Below the pieces are notes generated by a model. That model saw only the letters and a program-made list of their open reading frames with translations, ran no database searches and had not been told where the DNA came from. From assembly GCF_003261575.2 (NCBI RefSeq), contig NZ_CP036175.1, positions 2,666,001 to 2,730,000 on the forward strand: DNA of 64,000 nucleotides. The letters are read 5' to 3'. The position numbers and the translations under genes are program-made. Positions 42,217 through 51,369 of the stretch are shown one piece after another (position 1 is the first letter of the stretch; every line of letters begins with the position of its first letter). This DNA comes from Klebsiella huaxiensis. GTDB lineage: Bacteria; Pseudomonadota; Gammaproteobacteria; Enterobacterales; Enterobacteriaceae.

Positions 42217-42822
42217 TTACTTCAGGCCTTCGGCTTCCAGCGCCGCGGCGACGGCAGGGCGCGCGGCAACATGCTTCATCCAGGCCGAAATGTTGCTATA
42301 ACCTTCCATATCCAGCTTCACGGCATACGCCCAGCGAAGCACGGTGAACAGATAGCCGTCGGCGATGCTGAAACGGTGCCCGTTAAGCCACTCTTTATCC
42401 TGCAGGCACTCATCAACATACTGCATTTTTTTATCAAGCTGCGCACGAGCGATGGGTTTGAAATCCTCCGGAGTATCCGGGCGGAATAGCGGGGTGAAGC
42501 CTTTATGCAGCTCTGTCGCCACGTAGTTTAACCATTCCAGCGTCTGATAACGGGCAATGGAACCCACCGGGGCCAGTAGCTGGCGGTCAGGCACGCGATC
42601 GGCGATATATTGCATGATAGCCACGCCTTCAGTCAGCAGCACATCATCATCCAGCAGCAGCGCTGGAACCTGCCCCTTGGGGTTGATCTGCAGATAATCA
42701 TCCCCGTTTTCGAGGCGTTTTTTCATGACGTCAACGCCCTGCAAGGTGAAATCCAGCCCGCTTTCGCGCAGCGCGATATGCGAAGCAAGAGAACAAGCGC
42801 CGGATTTGTAGAACAGTTTCAT
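42217..42822 (-). CDS. gstA: Glutathione S-transferase (beta class)
   Basis: This 201-residue protein has the beta-class N-terminus MKLFYKSGACSLASHIALRE with Cys10, and the G-loop E-G-V-A-I-M-Q-Y-I. Residues and length agree with E. coli GstA. It conjugates or reduces with glutathione. It is convergent with pdxY and downstream of dtpA in direction. Confidence 0.95.
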   Translation of the reverse strand: MKLFYKSGACSLASHIALRESGLDFTLQGVDVMKKRLENGDDYLQINPKGQVPALLLDDDVLLTEGVAIMQYIADRVPDRQLLAPVGSIARYQTLEWLNYVATELHKGFTPLFRPDTPEDFKPIARAQLDKKMQYVDECLQDKEWLNGHRFSIADGYLFTVLRWAYAVKLDMEGYSNISAWMKHVAARPAVAAALEAEGLK

Positions 42823-42872
42823 CGATAACTCCTCGTGGCTACGGTTTTCTGTATGTTAGTCCGCTCAGGGGC

Positions 42873-42904
42873 AAAAAAAAACCGCTAACAGAGCGTTAGC
42901 GGTT
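42873..42904 (-). terminator. Rho-independent terminator of dtpA
   Basis: On the minus strand a ten-base stem AACCGCTAAC / GTTAGCGGTT with a five-base loop is followed by a run of T (A run at 42873-42881). Confidence 0.9.
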
Positions 42905-42930
42905 TAAATTTTGGGGTTTTCCCGGATAGC

Positions 42931-44436
42931 TTAAGCAGTAGCGGTATCGCTGGCTTTCGCTGTTTTGTCGTCATCCAGGGTCATGCGGTTCAGCTTCGGT
43001 GCTGTCAGCAGCATCAGGATGGCGATCACGCCGGTTGCTACACCGATATGCAGGAACACGCGACCGTACACTTCCAGAGACATCAGCGGGTCAGTCACGT
43101 TTTCTGGTACTGCCATCATATTCGCGACATAGCCGCCGATGAGGTTAGCGCCAGCGGTTGTCAGGAACCAACTGCCCATGATGAAGCCCATCAGACGCTG
43201 TGGAACCAGCTGTGCAACCATGGCCAGACCGAGACCGGAAATCATCAGTTCACCAATACTCTGCAGGCCGTAGCTGATAACCAGCCAGCTGACGTTAACG
43301 ATACCAGCAGCGCTGGCGAACTTAGCGCCCAGCGGCAGCACGAGGAACGCGCCAGAGCACAGAACCATACCAATAGCGAACTTCATCGGCATCGGTAAGG
43401 TATCGCCCATTTTGTTATAAATAGCGGCCAGAATCGGGCTACCGATAATGATCCAGAATGGGTTCAGCGCCTGATACTGTTCAGGTTCGAACGCGATGCC
43501 CAGCAGCGAGTGTTCAACGTTACGAATCGCAAAGAAGTTCAGAGAAGTTGGCATCTGGCTATACAGGACGAAGAAGATAATCGCCTGCAGCATCAGAATG
43601 AATGCCACGACCATTTTACGCCGTGCGGCGCCCTGCATCGATAAGGCTTCTTTAGCGAAGATAAAGATGATAACCAGTGCCACCACACCCAGCGCCATAC
43701 GAGCGATACCCTGGTTGTGCAGCAGCCAGGTGGCGATCGCTACCAGAATCACCACACCGACGATAGTCGCCAGCAGTTTACCCACGTTAACGGGTTCAAA
43801 GTCAGGTTTAGAGCCGTACTGTTTCACCCAACGCTGACAGAAGGCAAAGTTGATAATAGTGATCACCAGGCCTACGAAGCTCAGCGCGAACGCGACGCTC
43901 CAGCCAAATTTTGCCGCCAGCCATGGCGTGGCCAGCATAGAGAAGAAGGAACCGATATTGACGGACATATAGTACATGGTAAATGCACCGTCCAGACGCG
44001 GGTCGTTCTTGTCATAGCAGGTAGAGAGCAGGGAAGACGGGTTGGCTTTAAACAGGCCGTTACCGACGGCGATAGTCGCCATACCTATATAAACGATAGA
44101 AGCATCGTGCCCGGACCAGGCGACGAGAGCGTAACCGATAGCCAGAACGATGGCACCGAGCATAATGACGCGTTTAGTGCCCAGTACTTTGTCGCCCAAC
44201 CAGCCGCCGATAGCCACCAGACCGTATACCAGGGCGCTAAAGGAGGAGAACAGAGTGATAGAGTCCGCTTCTGACATACCCAGCTGTTTTACCAGGTAAA
44301 CGGCCATGATCCCTTGCAGGCCGTAGAAACCAAAACGCTCCCATAACTCAATGGAGAAGATGAGATAGAACGCGCGTGGCTGTTTGAAAGCGTTCAAACT
44401 GACACTTTCTGTTGGTTTATTGTTTGCAGTAGACAC
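42931..44436 (-). CDS. dtpA: Di-/tripeptide permease DtpA
   Basis: The GTG at 44436 (V-S-T-A-N-N-K-P) with AAAGAGG five bases before it gives 501 residues, like E. coli DtpA (500). A longer frame to 44613 lacks signals. It is a POT-family proton symporter with the E-x-x-E-R motif I-E-L-W-E-R-F at helix 1 and G-x-x-x-G-D-x-x-x-G-x-K-R around ~80. Regulated by OmpR in E. coli. Confidence 0.96.
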   Translation of the reverse strand: MSTANNKPTESVSLNAFKQPRAFYLIFSIELWERFGFYGLQGIMAVYLVKQLGMSEADSITLFSSFSALVYGLVAIGGWLGDKVLGTKRVIMLGAIVLAIGYALVAWSGHDASIVYIGMATIAVGNGLFKANPSSLLSTCYDKNDPRLDGAFTMYYMSVNIGSFFSMLATPWLAAKFGWSVAFALSFVGLVITIINFAFCQRWVKQYGSKPDFEPVNVGKLLATIVGVVILVAIATWLLHNQGIARMALGVVALVIIFIFAKEALSMQGAARRKMVVAFILMLQAIIFFVLYSQMPTSLNFFAIRNVEHSLLGIAFEPEQYQALNPFWIIIGSPILAAIYNKMGDTLPMPMKFAIGMVLCSGAFLVLPLGAKFASAAGIVNVSWLVISYGLQSIGELMISGLGLAMVAQLVPQRLMGFIMGSWFLTTAGANLIGGYVANMMAVPENVTDPLMSLEVYGRVFLHIGVATGVIAILMLLTAPKLNRMTLDDDKTAKASDTATA

Positions 44437-44857
44437 AAATACCTCTTTTTTTACATCCCATATTAACGGGGGGTGTTCGGGGCGCAATCTTAGAAGACCG
44501 CCGCCTTTATAGTTATTCTGGAGGGAAAACGGCAAGTAATGTTCACTATCCTGACCCTTCAGGCAATAGCTTTGCAATAATCTGTTACATATATCCTGTG
44601 CGTTATAATACACCGCCTATTCAAATGTTATGCAGAGTTAAATTTCATCGTTTGGCGAATGGAAGAGTTTTTATCTGTTGAGATCCGAAATTTATCGCAT
44701 AATGGCAATATGTTCTGCTGTTTGCGCTTGCATCCAGTCATATAGCCCATAATCCTAAAAAATGATGGGGTATTGTGTTGGCATTTAAGGTAAGGGTATT
44801 TGAATCAGCAGATTTACGTATTAATACATTAACAGTAAATTAACAAAAGTGTTGATG

Positions 44858-44873
44858 GGTGATCTGGATCACA
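44858..44873. promoter_or_regulatory. CRP-type site upstream of dtpA
   Basis: GGTGATCTGGATCACA is a near-perfect T-G-T-G-A-N6-T-C-A-C-A palindrome. It lies ~420 bases from the dtpA start, so its target is unclear. Confidence 0.5.
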
Positions 44874-44994
44874 AATATATAGAAATTTTGACTCTGAAAA
44901 AAATGAATAACCTGTCTGGTGGTTATATCGCCGAATAATCAGCCAGTACATAGGCGAAACTATGGCGTTAATGGCGAGGGGATGAGTGATTAAA

Positions 44995-45028
44995 CAGGGT
45001 CATAACCACAGGTTGGGTTATGGCCCTG
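44995..45028 (-). terminator. Terminator of the rsx-nth operon
   Basis: Arms CAGGGTCATAACC and GGTTATGGCCCTG pair over 13 positions with one mismatch, loop eight bases. On the minus strand TTTAATC follows. Confidence 0.7.
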
Positions 45029-45035
45029 AATTTTG

Positions 45036-45671
45036 TTAAGGATAGACCTTCTCTTTGAACTCGCAAAGATCTTCGATCAGGCAAGAACCGCAGCGCGGTT
45101 TGCGAGCGATGCAGGTATAGCGACCGTGCAGAATAAACCAGTGGTGACAGTCTACTTTGAATTCGGCAGGAACCACCTTCAACAACTTTTCTTCGACTTG
45201 TTCAACGTTTTTACCGGGGGCAAATTGTGTCCGATTGCAAACGCGGAAGATATGCGTATCAACGGCGATTGTCGGCCAGCCGAAGGCGGTGTTAAGCACT
45301 ACGTTGGCAGTTTTGCGCCCAACGCCGGGCAGGGCTTCCAGCGCGGCTCGGTCTTCCGGTACTTCGCCATTATGCAGTTCAAGCAGCAGACGACAGGTTT
45401 TAATGACGTTTTCCGCTTTGCTGTTAAACAAACCGATTGTTTTGATATACGACTTAACGCCGTCAACGCCCAGCTCCAGCATAGCGGCTGGCGTGTTGGC
45501 TACCGGGTAAAGCTTTGCCGTCGCTTTGTTGACGCTGACGTCGGTGGCCTGTGCTGAGAGCAACACGGCGATTAATAATTCGAACGGAGAATTGAAGTTC
45601 AGCTCCGTGGTAGGGTGCGGGTCGTTATCCCTGAGCCTGGTGAGGATCTCCAGGCGTTTACTTTTATTCAT
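45036..45671 (-). CDS. nth: Endonuclease III
   Basis: This 211-residue DNA glycosylase/AP lyase (E. coli 211) has the helix-hairpin-helix L-P-G-V-G-R-K-T-A-N with catalytic Lys120, V-D-T-H-I-F-R with Asp138, and the [4Fe-4S] pattern C-X6-C-X2-C-X5-C at the C-terminus. It removes oxidised pyrimidines. It is the last gene of the rsxABCDGE-nth operon, one base after rsxE. Confidence 0.97.
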   Translation of the reverse strand: MNKSKRLEILTRLRDNDPHPTTELNFNSPFELLIAVLLSAQATDVSVNKATAKLYPVANTPAAMLELGVDGVKSYIKTIGLFNSKAENVIKTCRLLLELHNGEVPEDRAALEALPGVGRKTANVVLNTAFGWPTIAVDTHIFRVCNRTQFAPGKNVEQVEEKLLKVVPAEFKVDCHHWFILHGRYTCIARKPRCGSCLIEDLCEFKEKVYP

Positions 45672-45672
45672 C

Positions 45673-46371
45673 CTATGCTTTTCCCGTCACATCAGACGGC
45701 GCAATAATTTCGGCTTCTGCCGCTTTTGCTTTGCGCTGTTTGCTACGTTCATCGATGAGGTATTTTAGCGCCAGCATCATCCCAAGGCCAATAAATGCGC
45801 CCGGCGGCAGCATTGCCAGCAGAAACGGTGTATCAGTATGAAATACTTCGATGCGCAGTACTTTAGCCCAGCTACCCAGCAGGCTATCTGCACCGTCAAA
45901 TAAGGTACCGTTACCGATAATTTCGCGCATCGAGCCGAGGACAAACATGGCGCATGTTGCCCCCATGCCGATGGAAAACCCATCCAACGCCGATAGCGCC
46001 GGGCCTTTTCGGGCGGCAAAGGCTTCGGCACGTCCAACGACGATACAGTTGGTCACGATAAGCGGGATAAAGATCCCTAGTGACTGATACAGACCAAAGG
46101 CGTAGGCGTTGATCAGCATCTGCACGACGCTCACTACCGAGGCAATGATCATCACGTAAATCGGAATACGGATCTCCGCAGGCGTCCAGCGGCGCAGGCT
46201 GGAAATCGTCAGGTTGGTCAGCGTGAGCACCAGGGTCGTCGCCAGCCCAAGCCCCAGGGCGTTGGTGGCGGTAGAGGTCACGGCCAGCAGGGGACACATC
46301 CCCAGCAGTTGAACCAGTGCGGAGTTGTTTTTCCACAACCCCTGAACAATAACGTCTTTTACTTCGCTCAT
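45673..46371 (-). CDS. rsxE: Electron transport complex subunit RsxE
   Basis: This 232-residue, six-helix membrane protein of the RnfE/NqrD group (E. coli 231). Rsx moves electrons, probably from NADH or flavodoxin donors, to reset SoxR by reducing its [2Fe-2S] cluster. The start is three bases after the rsxG stop. The A-V-T-S-T-A-T-N-A-L-G helix and N-C-I-V-V-G-R-A-E-A-F-A segment are typical. Confidence 0.95.
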   Translation of the reverse strand: MSEVKDVIVQGLWKNNSALVQLLGMCPLLAVTSTATNALGLGLATTLVLTLTNLTISSLRRWTPAEIRIPIYVMIIASVVSVVQMLINAYAFGLYQSLGIFIPLIVTNCIVVGRAEAFAARKGPALSALDGFSIGMGATCAMFVLGSMREIIGNGTLFDGADSLLGSWAKVLRIEVFHTDTPFLLAMLPPGAFIGLGMMLALKYLIDERSKQRKAKAAEAEIIAPSDVTGKA

Positions 46372-46374
46372 GGT

Positions 46375-46995
46375 CTAGTCTCCACAGGCGGTGAATGTGG
46401 GAATCTGCGCAGGCAGCGTTTGTGCATATAAACCCGCACGCTTAACGGCGTTAACCACCGCTCGTGGGGTAATCGTGGCCCCGGTAAACTGATCGAAATC
46501 ACCGCCGTCTTTTTTCACGGCCCAGTGACTATCGCTTTGCCCGTGAATAACTTTACCGGCAAAGAAGGTGATCCAGTCAGAAATTCTGAGCTCAATTTTA
46601 TCGCCCAGGCCTGGCGTCTCGTGGTGCTCTGTGACGCGGGTACCCAACACGGTACCTTTAAAATCGGCGGCGACCAGTAGCTGAATGGCCCCGGAATAGC
46701 CGTCCGGCGCGGTAGCTTCCATCACTGCGGCAATCGGCTGCTCGTTGTTTTCAGCAATCCACACTTTATGCTGACCTTTGCCCAACTCTGGCGCGGTAAC
46801 CAGATAACAGTTTTTCAGCAAATCATTGTTATAACGATTGGCTGGCATAACCTGGTCGAATAGGGCTTTTTGCTGCAAGGAAGCCTGGTCCTCAATGGTA
46901 CTTTTGGTTAACTCATTGATTGCCGCCGTCAGTCCGGTGGAGCCCGCAGCAAAGAGTGCCAGCGTAATGCCGTGTTTGCGCATGCTTTGTAACAT
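46375..46995 (-). CDS. rsxG: Electron transport complex subunit RsxG
   Basis: The start at 46995 (MLQSMRKHGI) gives 206 residues as in E. coli; an in-frame ATG eight codons earlier overlaps rsxD. One N-terminal membrane helix precedes a periplasmic FMN domain. The covalent FMN site S/D-G-A-T-x-T motif is seen as F-T-G-A-T-I-T-P-R, with Thr as the attachment residue. Confidence 0.95.
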   Translation of the reverse strand: MLQSMRKHGITLALFAAGSTGLTAAINELTKSTIEDQASLQQKALFDQVMPANRYNNDLLKNCYLVTAPELGKGQHKVWIAENNEQPIAAVMEATAPDGYSGAIQLLVAADFKGTVLGTRVTEHHETPGLGDKIELRISDWITFFAGKVIHGQSDSHWAVKKDGGDFDQFTGATITPRAVVNAVKRAGLYAQTLPAQIPTFTACGD

Positions 46996-47005
46996 GTTCG
47001 GGTCC

Positions 47006-48058
47006 TCAGCGGTGGCCATACGCGCGCGGACGCGTGTAATAGTCGATCAGTGGAACGGTAATATTTGCCAGCAGGACGGCAAAGGCGACGCCATCCGGAT
47101 AGCCGCCGAAGCTGCGAATCAGCCAGACCAGCAGGCCCGCCAGCGCGCCGAAGATCAGGCGTCCGCGGTTGGTGGTGGAGGCGGTCACCGGGTCGGTCAG
47201 AATAAAGAATGCGCCGAGCATCGTCGCGCCGGACAGCAGATGGATCTGCGGCGAGGCGAGGCTCTCTGGTGAGAATATCCATCCCAAAGTGGCGCAAACG
47301 GCCAGGCTTAGCAGGAAACTGACCGGGATATGCCAGCGAATGGTTTTTTGCCACAACAAGAACAGACCGCCCGCCAGATAAGCCATGTTAACCCACTGCC
47401 AGCCGAGACCAGCCAGCGCGCCACCGTAGATAGGGTATTGCAGGATCTCGTTCACCCCATGGCCGGCATGCAGTGACGTTTTGAACGTGTCCAGCGGCGT
47501 CGCCTGACTGATACCGTCGATCCCTATGCGCAGGCTGTTCATATCGCCGCCAGTCGCGGTTTGACCGGTAAAAATCACCCGCAGCGCATCGCTAAATCCA
47601 GGGACGTTAGCCGCAATCTCATGCGGTGGAAGCCAGGAGGTCATCTGCACCGGGAAGGAGATCAGCAGCACCACGTAGCCAATCATCGCCGGGTTAAAAG
47701 GGTTATGGCCCAAACCGCCGTACAGTTGTTTGGCGATAATCACCGCGAAAGCGGTACCGAGGACGACCATCCACCACGGGGCAAATGGCGGAATGCTGAC
47801 GGCCAGCAGCAGACCGGTCAGCAACGCCGAGTTATCAGCGAGGATCGCGGGAATATTTTGTTTACGCAGCTTAAGGATGGCGGCTTCCGCTCCCCACGCC
47901 GTTAAGGATGCGAGAATAATTTGCAGCACGGTGCCCCAGCCGAAAAACCAGGTCTGAACCACAATGCCGGGAACGGCGGCGAGCAGCACCAGCAGCATAA
48001 TCCGCGAGGTCTGGCGTTGGTTGTGGGTATAAGGGGAACTTGCGATTCTGAAAACCAT
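47006..48058 (-). CDS. rsxD: Electron transport complex subunit RsxD
   Basis: This 350-residue, multi-helix protein of the RnfD/NqrB group (E. coli 352). The covalent FMN-threonine motif is D/S-x-x-T-x-x-x-x, seen here around A-T-P-L-D-T-F. The start is directly after the rsxC stop. Confidence 0.95.
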   Translation of the reverse strand: MVFRIASSPYTHNQRQTSRIMLLVLLAAVPGIVVQTWFFGWGTVLQIILASLTAWGAEAAILKLRKQNIPAILADNSALLTGLLLAVSIPPFAPWWMVVLGTAFAVIIAKQLYGGLGHNPFNPAMIGYVVLLISFPVQMTSWLPPHEIAANVPGFSDALRVIFTGQTATGGDMNSLRIGIDGISQATPLDTFKTSLHAGHGVNEILQYPIYGGALAGLGWQWVNMAYLAGGLFLLWQKTIRWHIPVSFLLSLAVCATLGWIFSPESLASPQIHLLSGATMLGAFFILTDPVTASTTNRGRLIFGALAGLLVWLIRSFGGYPDGVAFAVLLANITVPLIDYYTRPRAYGHR

Positions 48059-48469
48059 TTAATCCTCGTTAACTGCCTGCCGGGATGCTTTCCGGGCCTG
48101 AACGCGGGCGATTGCTTCAGCGACGGCCGCTTTACGGGCATCGTCATTGGCTGCCGACGGGGGAACTGCTTGTTGTTCGGCTTTGCGGGCCTTAGCACGG
48201 GCGATAGCGGCTTCAACCGCGGCTTTGCGTGGGTCAACCGCTGCGGCTGTTGGCTGCTCTGCGACGACAGGCTCAGCCGGAACTGCTTGCTGTTCTGCTT
48301 TGCGAGCTTTAGCTCGGGCGATAGCGGCTTCGACGGCGGCTTTGCGCGGATCAATCGCTGTGGTTGTTGGCTGCTCTGCGACGACAGGCTCAGCCGGAAC
48401 CGCCTGTTGTTCAGCTTTGCGAGCTTTAGCTCGGGCGATAGCGGCTTCGACGGCGGCTTTACGTGGATC
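48059..48469. repeat. Tandem repeats in the rsxC tail
   Basis: Two full units of 117 bases (39 residues, beginning DPRKAAVEAAIARAKARKAE) at 48353-48469 and 48236-48352, a shortened third of 93 bases and a diverged fourth of 81 coding bases. Such Ala/Lys helical repeats vary in number between strains. Confidence 0.9.
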
Positions 48470-50140
48470 GGCGGCGGCTGGTTGCTCAACGGCAGATTCA
48501 ACCGCTGCGCTATTCTGTTCAGCTTTTCGGGCGCGCGCCTCGGCCTTGCGCGCTTCGCGAGCGGCGATAGCCTCGCTATTATCCGGTTTGGCACCAGCCA
48601 GCACGATAATCGGCTGCGCGGCATCACGTTGTTTTTCACGAACGCGCGCCAGGGCGGCGTTAATGGCGTCCTGATCTTTGGCCGCAGGCTGTACCGCAGC
48701 TTGTTTATGACGTTCCTGACGCGCGACCTTATCTCGCTCCAGACGAGTCTGACGCGCTTCGAAGCGCGCTTTTGCTTCTGCGGCACGCTTCTCTTCCTGA
48801 GCAATCGCGTAGATCTCGGCTTTTTCCTGACGGAAATACTGCACCAGTGGGATATTGCTTGGGCAAACCCAGGCGCAGGCACCGCATTCGATACAATCTG
48901 CGAGGTTATGACCGGTTGCTTTGTCGTGCTGCTGACCTTTACTAAACCAGTACAACTGCTGTGGCAGAAGATCGGCAGGACAGGCGTCGGCGCAGGCGCT
49001 ACAGCGAATGCAGCCTTTTTCCTCTTCCGGCTCGCCCATTTCCGTTGCCGATGGGGCCAGCAGACAGTTGGTGATTTTTACCACTGGAACATCAAGCCAC
49101 GGCAGGGTGAAGCCCATCAGCGGACCGCCCATAATCACCATTGGCTCAGCGCTCGGGCAGAAACCGGCGTCTTTAAGCAGATGGCTGACCGGGGTGCCCA
49201 GTCGCGCCCAGACGTTACCCGGACGCGAAACTGCTTCACCGGTTAGCGTGACCACACGCTCTGTCAACGGCTCGCCATCCATCACCGCGCGTTTCACCGC
49301 ATAGGCAGTACCCACGTTTTGCATCAAAACGCCGATATCGGACGAACGCCCGCCGTGGGGAACCTGTTTCCCGGTCAGGATTTGCGTCAGTTGCTTAGCG
49401 CCGCCAGACGGATATTTCGTTGGGATCACACGCAGCGCAATACCGTGGGTATCGGCTAGTACTGCGCGCAGCATTGAAATTGCCTGCGGTTTATTATCTT
49501 CGATGCCGATCAGCACCTGGCTCGGTTGCAGGATATGGGCAAGGATACGAATGCCGTCAACGATCTGTGCTGCGCAATCCTGCATCAGGCGATCGTCGGC
49601 GGTGATATAGGGTTCACACTCGGCAGCGTTAATTATTAAGGTGTCGATTTTGTCGCCGCCGCCGCGCAATTTCGTCCCGGTCGGGAAACCGGCACCGCCC
49701 AGTCCGGCCACGCCAAACTGGTGAATGCGCTCAATGAGATCTTCACGTGATTTATTCTGGTAGTCGTTCCAGCCGTCGCGCTCAATCCAACGGTCTTCGC
49801 CGTCGGCATCAATAATAACGCTCATTTCCGCCAGTGCGGACGGATGAGCGGTGGAGTGCGGAGCGATGGCCGTTACGGTGCCGGAAGTTGGCGCGTGAAC
49901 CGGCAGCATTCTGCCCCAGCCTCGCGTCAACGGCTGGCCGCGCAGGACGCGATCGCCCGGCTGAACGCACAGCTCCCCTTCGGCGCCAATATGCTGTTTC
50001 AGCGGAATAACCAACCGCTGCGGCAGTGGGACCTGACGCAGCGGGGTGCCGTTGGACTGGGTTTTCATTTCCGGCGGATGAATACCGCCGTTGAAATCCC
50101 AGACTTTGTCTTTTCGAAAAGCGGAAAATAACTTAAACAT
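48059..50140 (-). CDS. rsxC: Electron transport complex subunit RsxC
   Basis: The start at 50140 (MFKLFSAFRK) matches E. coli; the upstream frame is not coding. The 693 residues comprise the NADH/FMN-binding N-terminal domain with G-L-G-G-A-G-F-P-T, two [4Fe-4S] motifs C-I-R-C-S-A-C-A-D-A-C-P and C-I-E-C-G-A-C-A-W-V-C-P (~370-430), and a charged Ala-rich C-terminal tail with tandem 39-residue repeats. It overlaps rsxB by eight bases. E. coli RsxC is 740 residues; the difference lies mainly in repeat number. Confidence 0.95.
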   Translation of the reverse strand: MFKLFSAFRKDKVWDFNGGIHPPEMKTQSNGTPLRQVPLPQRLVIPLKQHIGAEGELCVQPGDRVLRGQPLTRGWGRMLPVHAPTSGTVTAIAPHSTAHPSALAEMSVIIDADGEDRWIERDGWNDYQNKSREDLIERIHQFGVAGLGGAGFPTGTKLRGGGDKIDTLIINAAECEPYITADDRLMQDCAAQIVDGIRILAHILQPSQVLIGIEDNKPQAISMLRAVLADTHGIALRVIPTKYPSGGAKQLTQILTGKQVPHGGRSSDIGVLMQNVGTAYAVKRAVMDGEPLTERVVTLTGEAVSRPGNVWARLGTPVSHLLKDAGFCPSAEPMVIMGGPLMGFTLPWLDVPVVKITNCLLAPSATEMGEPEEEKGCIRCSACADACPADLLPQQLYWFSKGQQHDKATGHNLADCIECGACAWVCPSNIPLVQYFRQEKAEIYAIAQEEKRAAEAKARFEARQTRLERDKVARQERHKQAAVQPAAKDQDAINAALARVREKQRDAAQPIIVLAGAKPDNSEAIAAREARKAEARARKAEQNSAAVESAVEQPAAADPRKAAVEAAIARAKARKAEQQAVPAEPVVAEQPTTTAIDPRKAAVEAAIARAKARKAEQQAVPAEPVVAEQPTAAAVDPRKAAVEAAIARAKARKAEQQAVPPSAANDDARKAAVAEAIARVQARKASRQAVNED

Positions 50141-50711
50141 GTTGTTCCACAGGAATAATGCGTACCGGAATGGTTTGAAGATCCCATTTCCAGGTTTCTG
50201 TCGTCGCGGCGACCGGGCGCAGTTCAATACATTGGGTCGGACATGGCGCGACGCAAAGATTACAGCCGGTACAGAGGTCGCTCATCACCGTATGCATGGC
50301 ACGGGTGGCACCGACGATGGCATCGACAGGGCAGGCCTGGATGCATTTCGTGCAGCCGATGCAATTTGCTTCATCGATCACCGCCAGCATCCGTACCGGC
50401 TCCAGCTCTTGCACATCGCCGTCAGTGGGCTGCGGGTCGACGTTCAACAGCTCGGCAATTTTGAGCATCACGGCTTCGCCGCCGGGGGCGCAGCAGTTGA
50501 TTTTCTCACCTTGCGTGCCCACTGCTTCCGCATAGGGACGACAGCCGGGGTAGCCACACTGACCACACTGGCTCTGCGGGAGCAGGGCGTCAATTTTTTC
50601 AACTACCGGGTCATCTTCCACCTCAAAGCGGCGGGAGGCGTAGCCCAGAATTAAGCCGAAAATCAGCCCAAGCAGGCTGATGGCGACAACGGCTATCCAG
50701 ACAGCGTTCAT
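50133..50711 (-). CDS. rsxB: Electron transport complex subunit RsxB
   Basis: This 192-residue ferredoxin-like subunit (E. coli 192) has an N-terminal membrane anchor, a C-G-Q-C-G-Y-P-G-C motif (~49-57) and two ferredoxin-type C-I-G-C-T-K-C and C-T-G-C-N-L-C clusters. It passes electrons between RsxC and the membrane subunits. It overlaps rsxA and rsxC. Confidence 0.96.
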   Translation of the reverse strand: MNAVWIAVVAISLLGLIFGLILGYASRRFEVEDDPVVEKIDALLPQSQCGQCGYPGCRPYAEAVGTQGEKINCCAPGGEAVMLKIAELLNVDPQPTDGDVQELEPVRMLAVIDEANCIGCTKCIQACPVDAIVGATRAMHTVMSDLCTGCNLCVAPCPTQCIELRPVAATTETWKWDLQTIPVRIIPVEQHV

Positions 50712-51292
50712 TACAACTTCACCAAACCACTAAAGCCCATAAATGCCAGCGACATTAAACCTGCGGTGACTAACGCAATGGCGTTACCGCGAAACGGCGC
50801 GGGGACATCCGCAACCACCAGACGCTCGCGAATGGAGGCGAAAAGGACCATAACCAACGAAAAGCCAACTGCGGCGGCAAAGCCGTATAGTGCCGACTGC
50901 AGGAAGTTATGCCCAAGGTTAATGTTCAGCAGCGCCACGCCGAGTACCGCACAGTTGGTGGTGATTAGCGGCAAGAAAATACCTAACAGGCGATACAGCG
51001 CTGGACTGGTCTTACGTACCACCATTTCGGTAAATTGCACGACAACGGCGATGACCAGGATAAAGGCCAGCGTGCGCAGGTAGACCAGGTTCAGCGGGAT
51101 GAGGATCCAGGTATCAATTAGCCAGGCGCAAATGGAGGCCAGCGTCATCACAAAGGTGGTGGCGAGCCCCATCCCCATAGCGGCTTCCAGTTTTTTGGAA
51201 ACCCCCATAAACGGGCACAATCCAAGGAACTTCACCAGCACGAAGTTGTTAACGAGGACAGTACCCACAAAGAGCAGTAAATAATCAGCCAT
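50711..51292 (-). CDS. rsxA: Electron transport complex subunit RsxA
   Basis: This 193-residue, six-helix membrane protein is the same length as the E. coli protein and homologous to RsxE/NqrE. It is the first gene of the operon. The stop overlaps the rsxB start by one base (TAATG). N-F-V-L-V-K-F-L-G-L-C-P-F at the first helix is diagnostic. Confidence 0.96.
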   Translation of the reverse strand: MADYLLLFVGTVLVNNFVLVKFLGLCPFMGVSKKLEAAMGMGLATTFVMTLASICAWLIDTWILIPLNLVYLRTLAFILVIAVVVQFTEMVVRKTSPALYRLLGIFLPLITTNCAVLGVALLNINLGHNFLQSALYGFAAAVGFSLVMVLFASIRERLVVADVPAPFRGNAIALVTAGLMSLAFMGFSGLVKL

Positions 51293-51369
51293 TATTCGAC
51301 CTGAAATAGAAAAAGCCGTCTATTATCGAATAAATCGATACCCGCGACAACAGGTTAACTGTGTGGTTA

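Larger units (their letters stand above)
44437..45035. other. Long intergenic region between dtpA and nth
   Basis: These 599 bases contain no convincing ORF. They hold the dtpA promoter region, a good CRP-type site (44858-44873) and the nth terminator (44995-45028). The sequence is AT-rich between 44560 and 44900. I see no tRNA-like or known sRNA structure. Confidence 0.6.

Noticed and set aside
47921..49246. 441-codon plus-strand ORF opposite rsxC
   Set aside because: It is antisense to the repeat-rich, GC-biased rsxC tail; composition causes the long open frame and there is no family resemblance.
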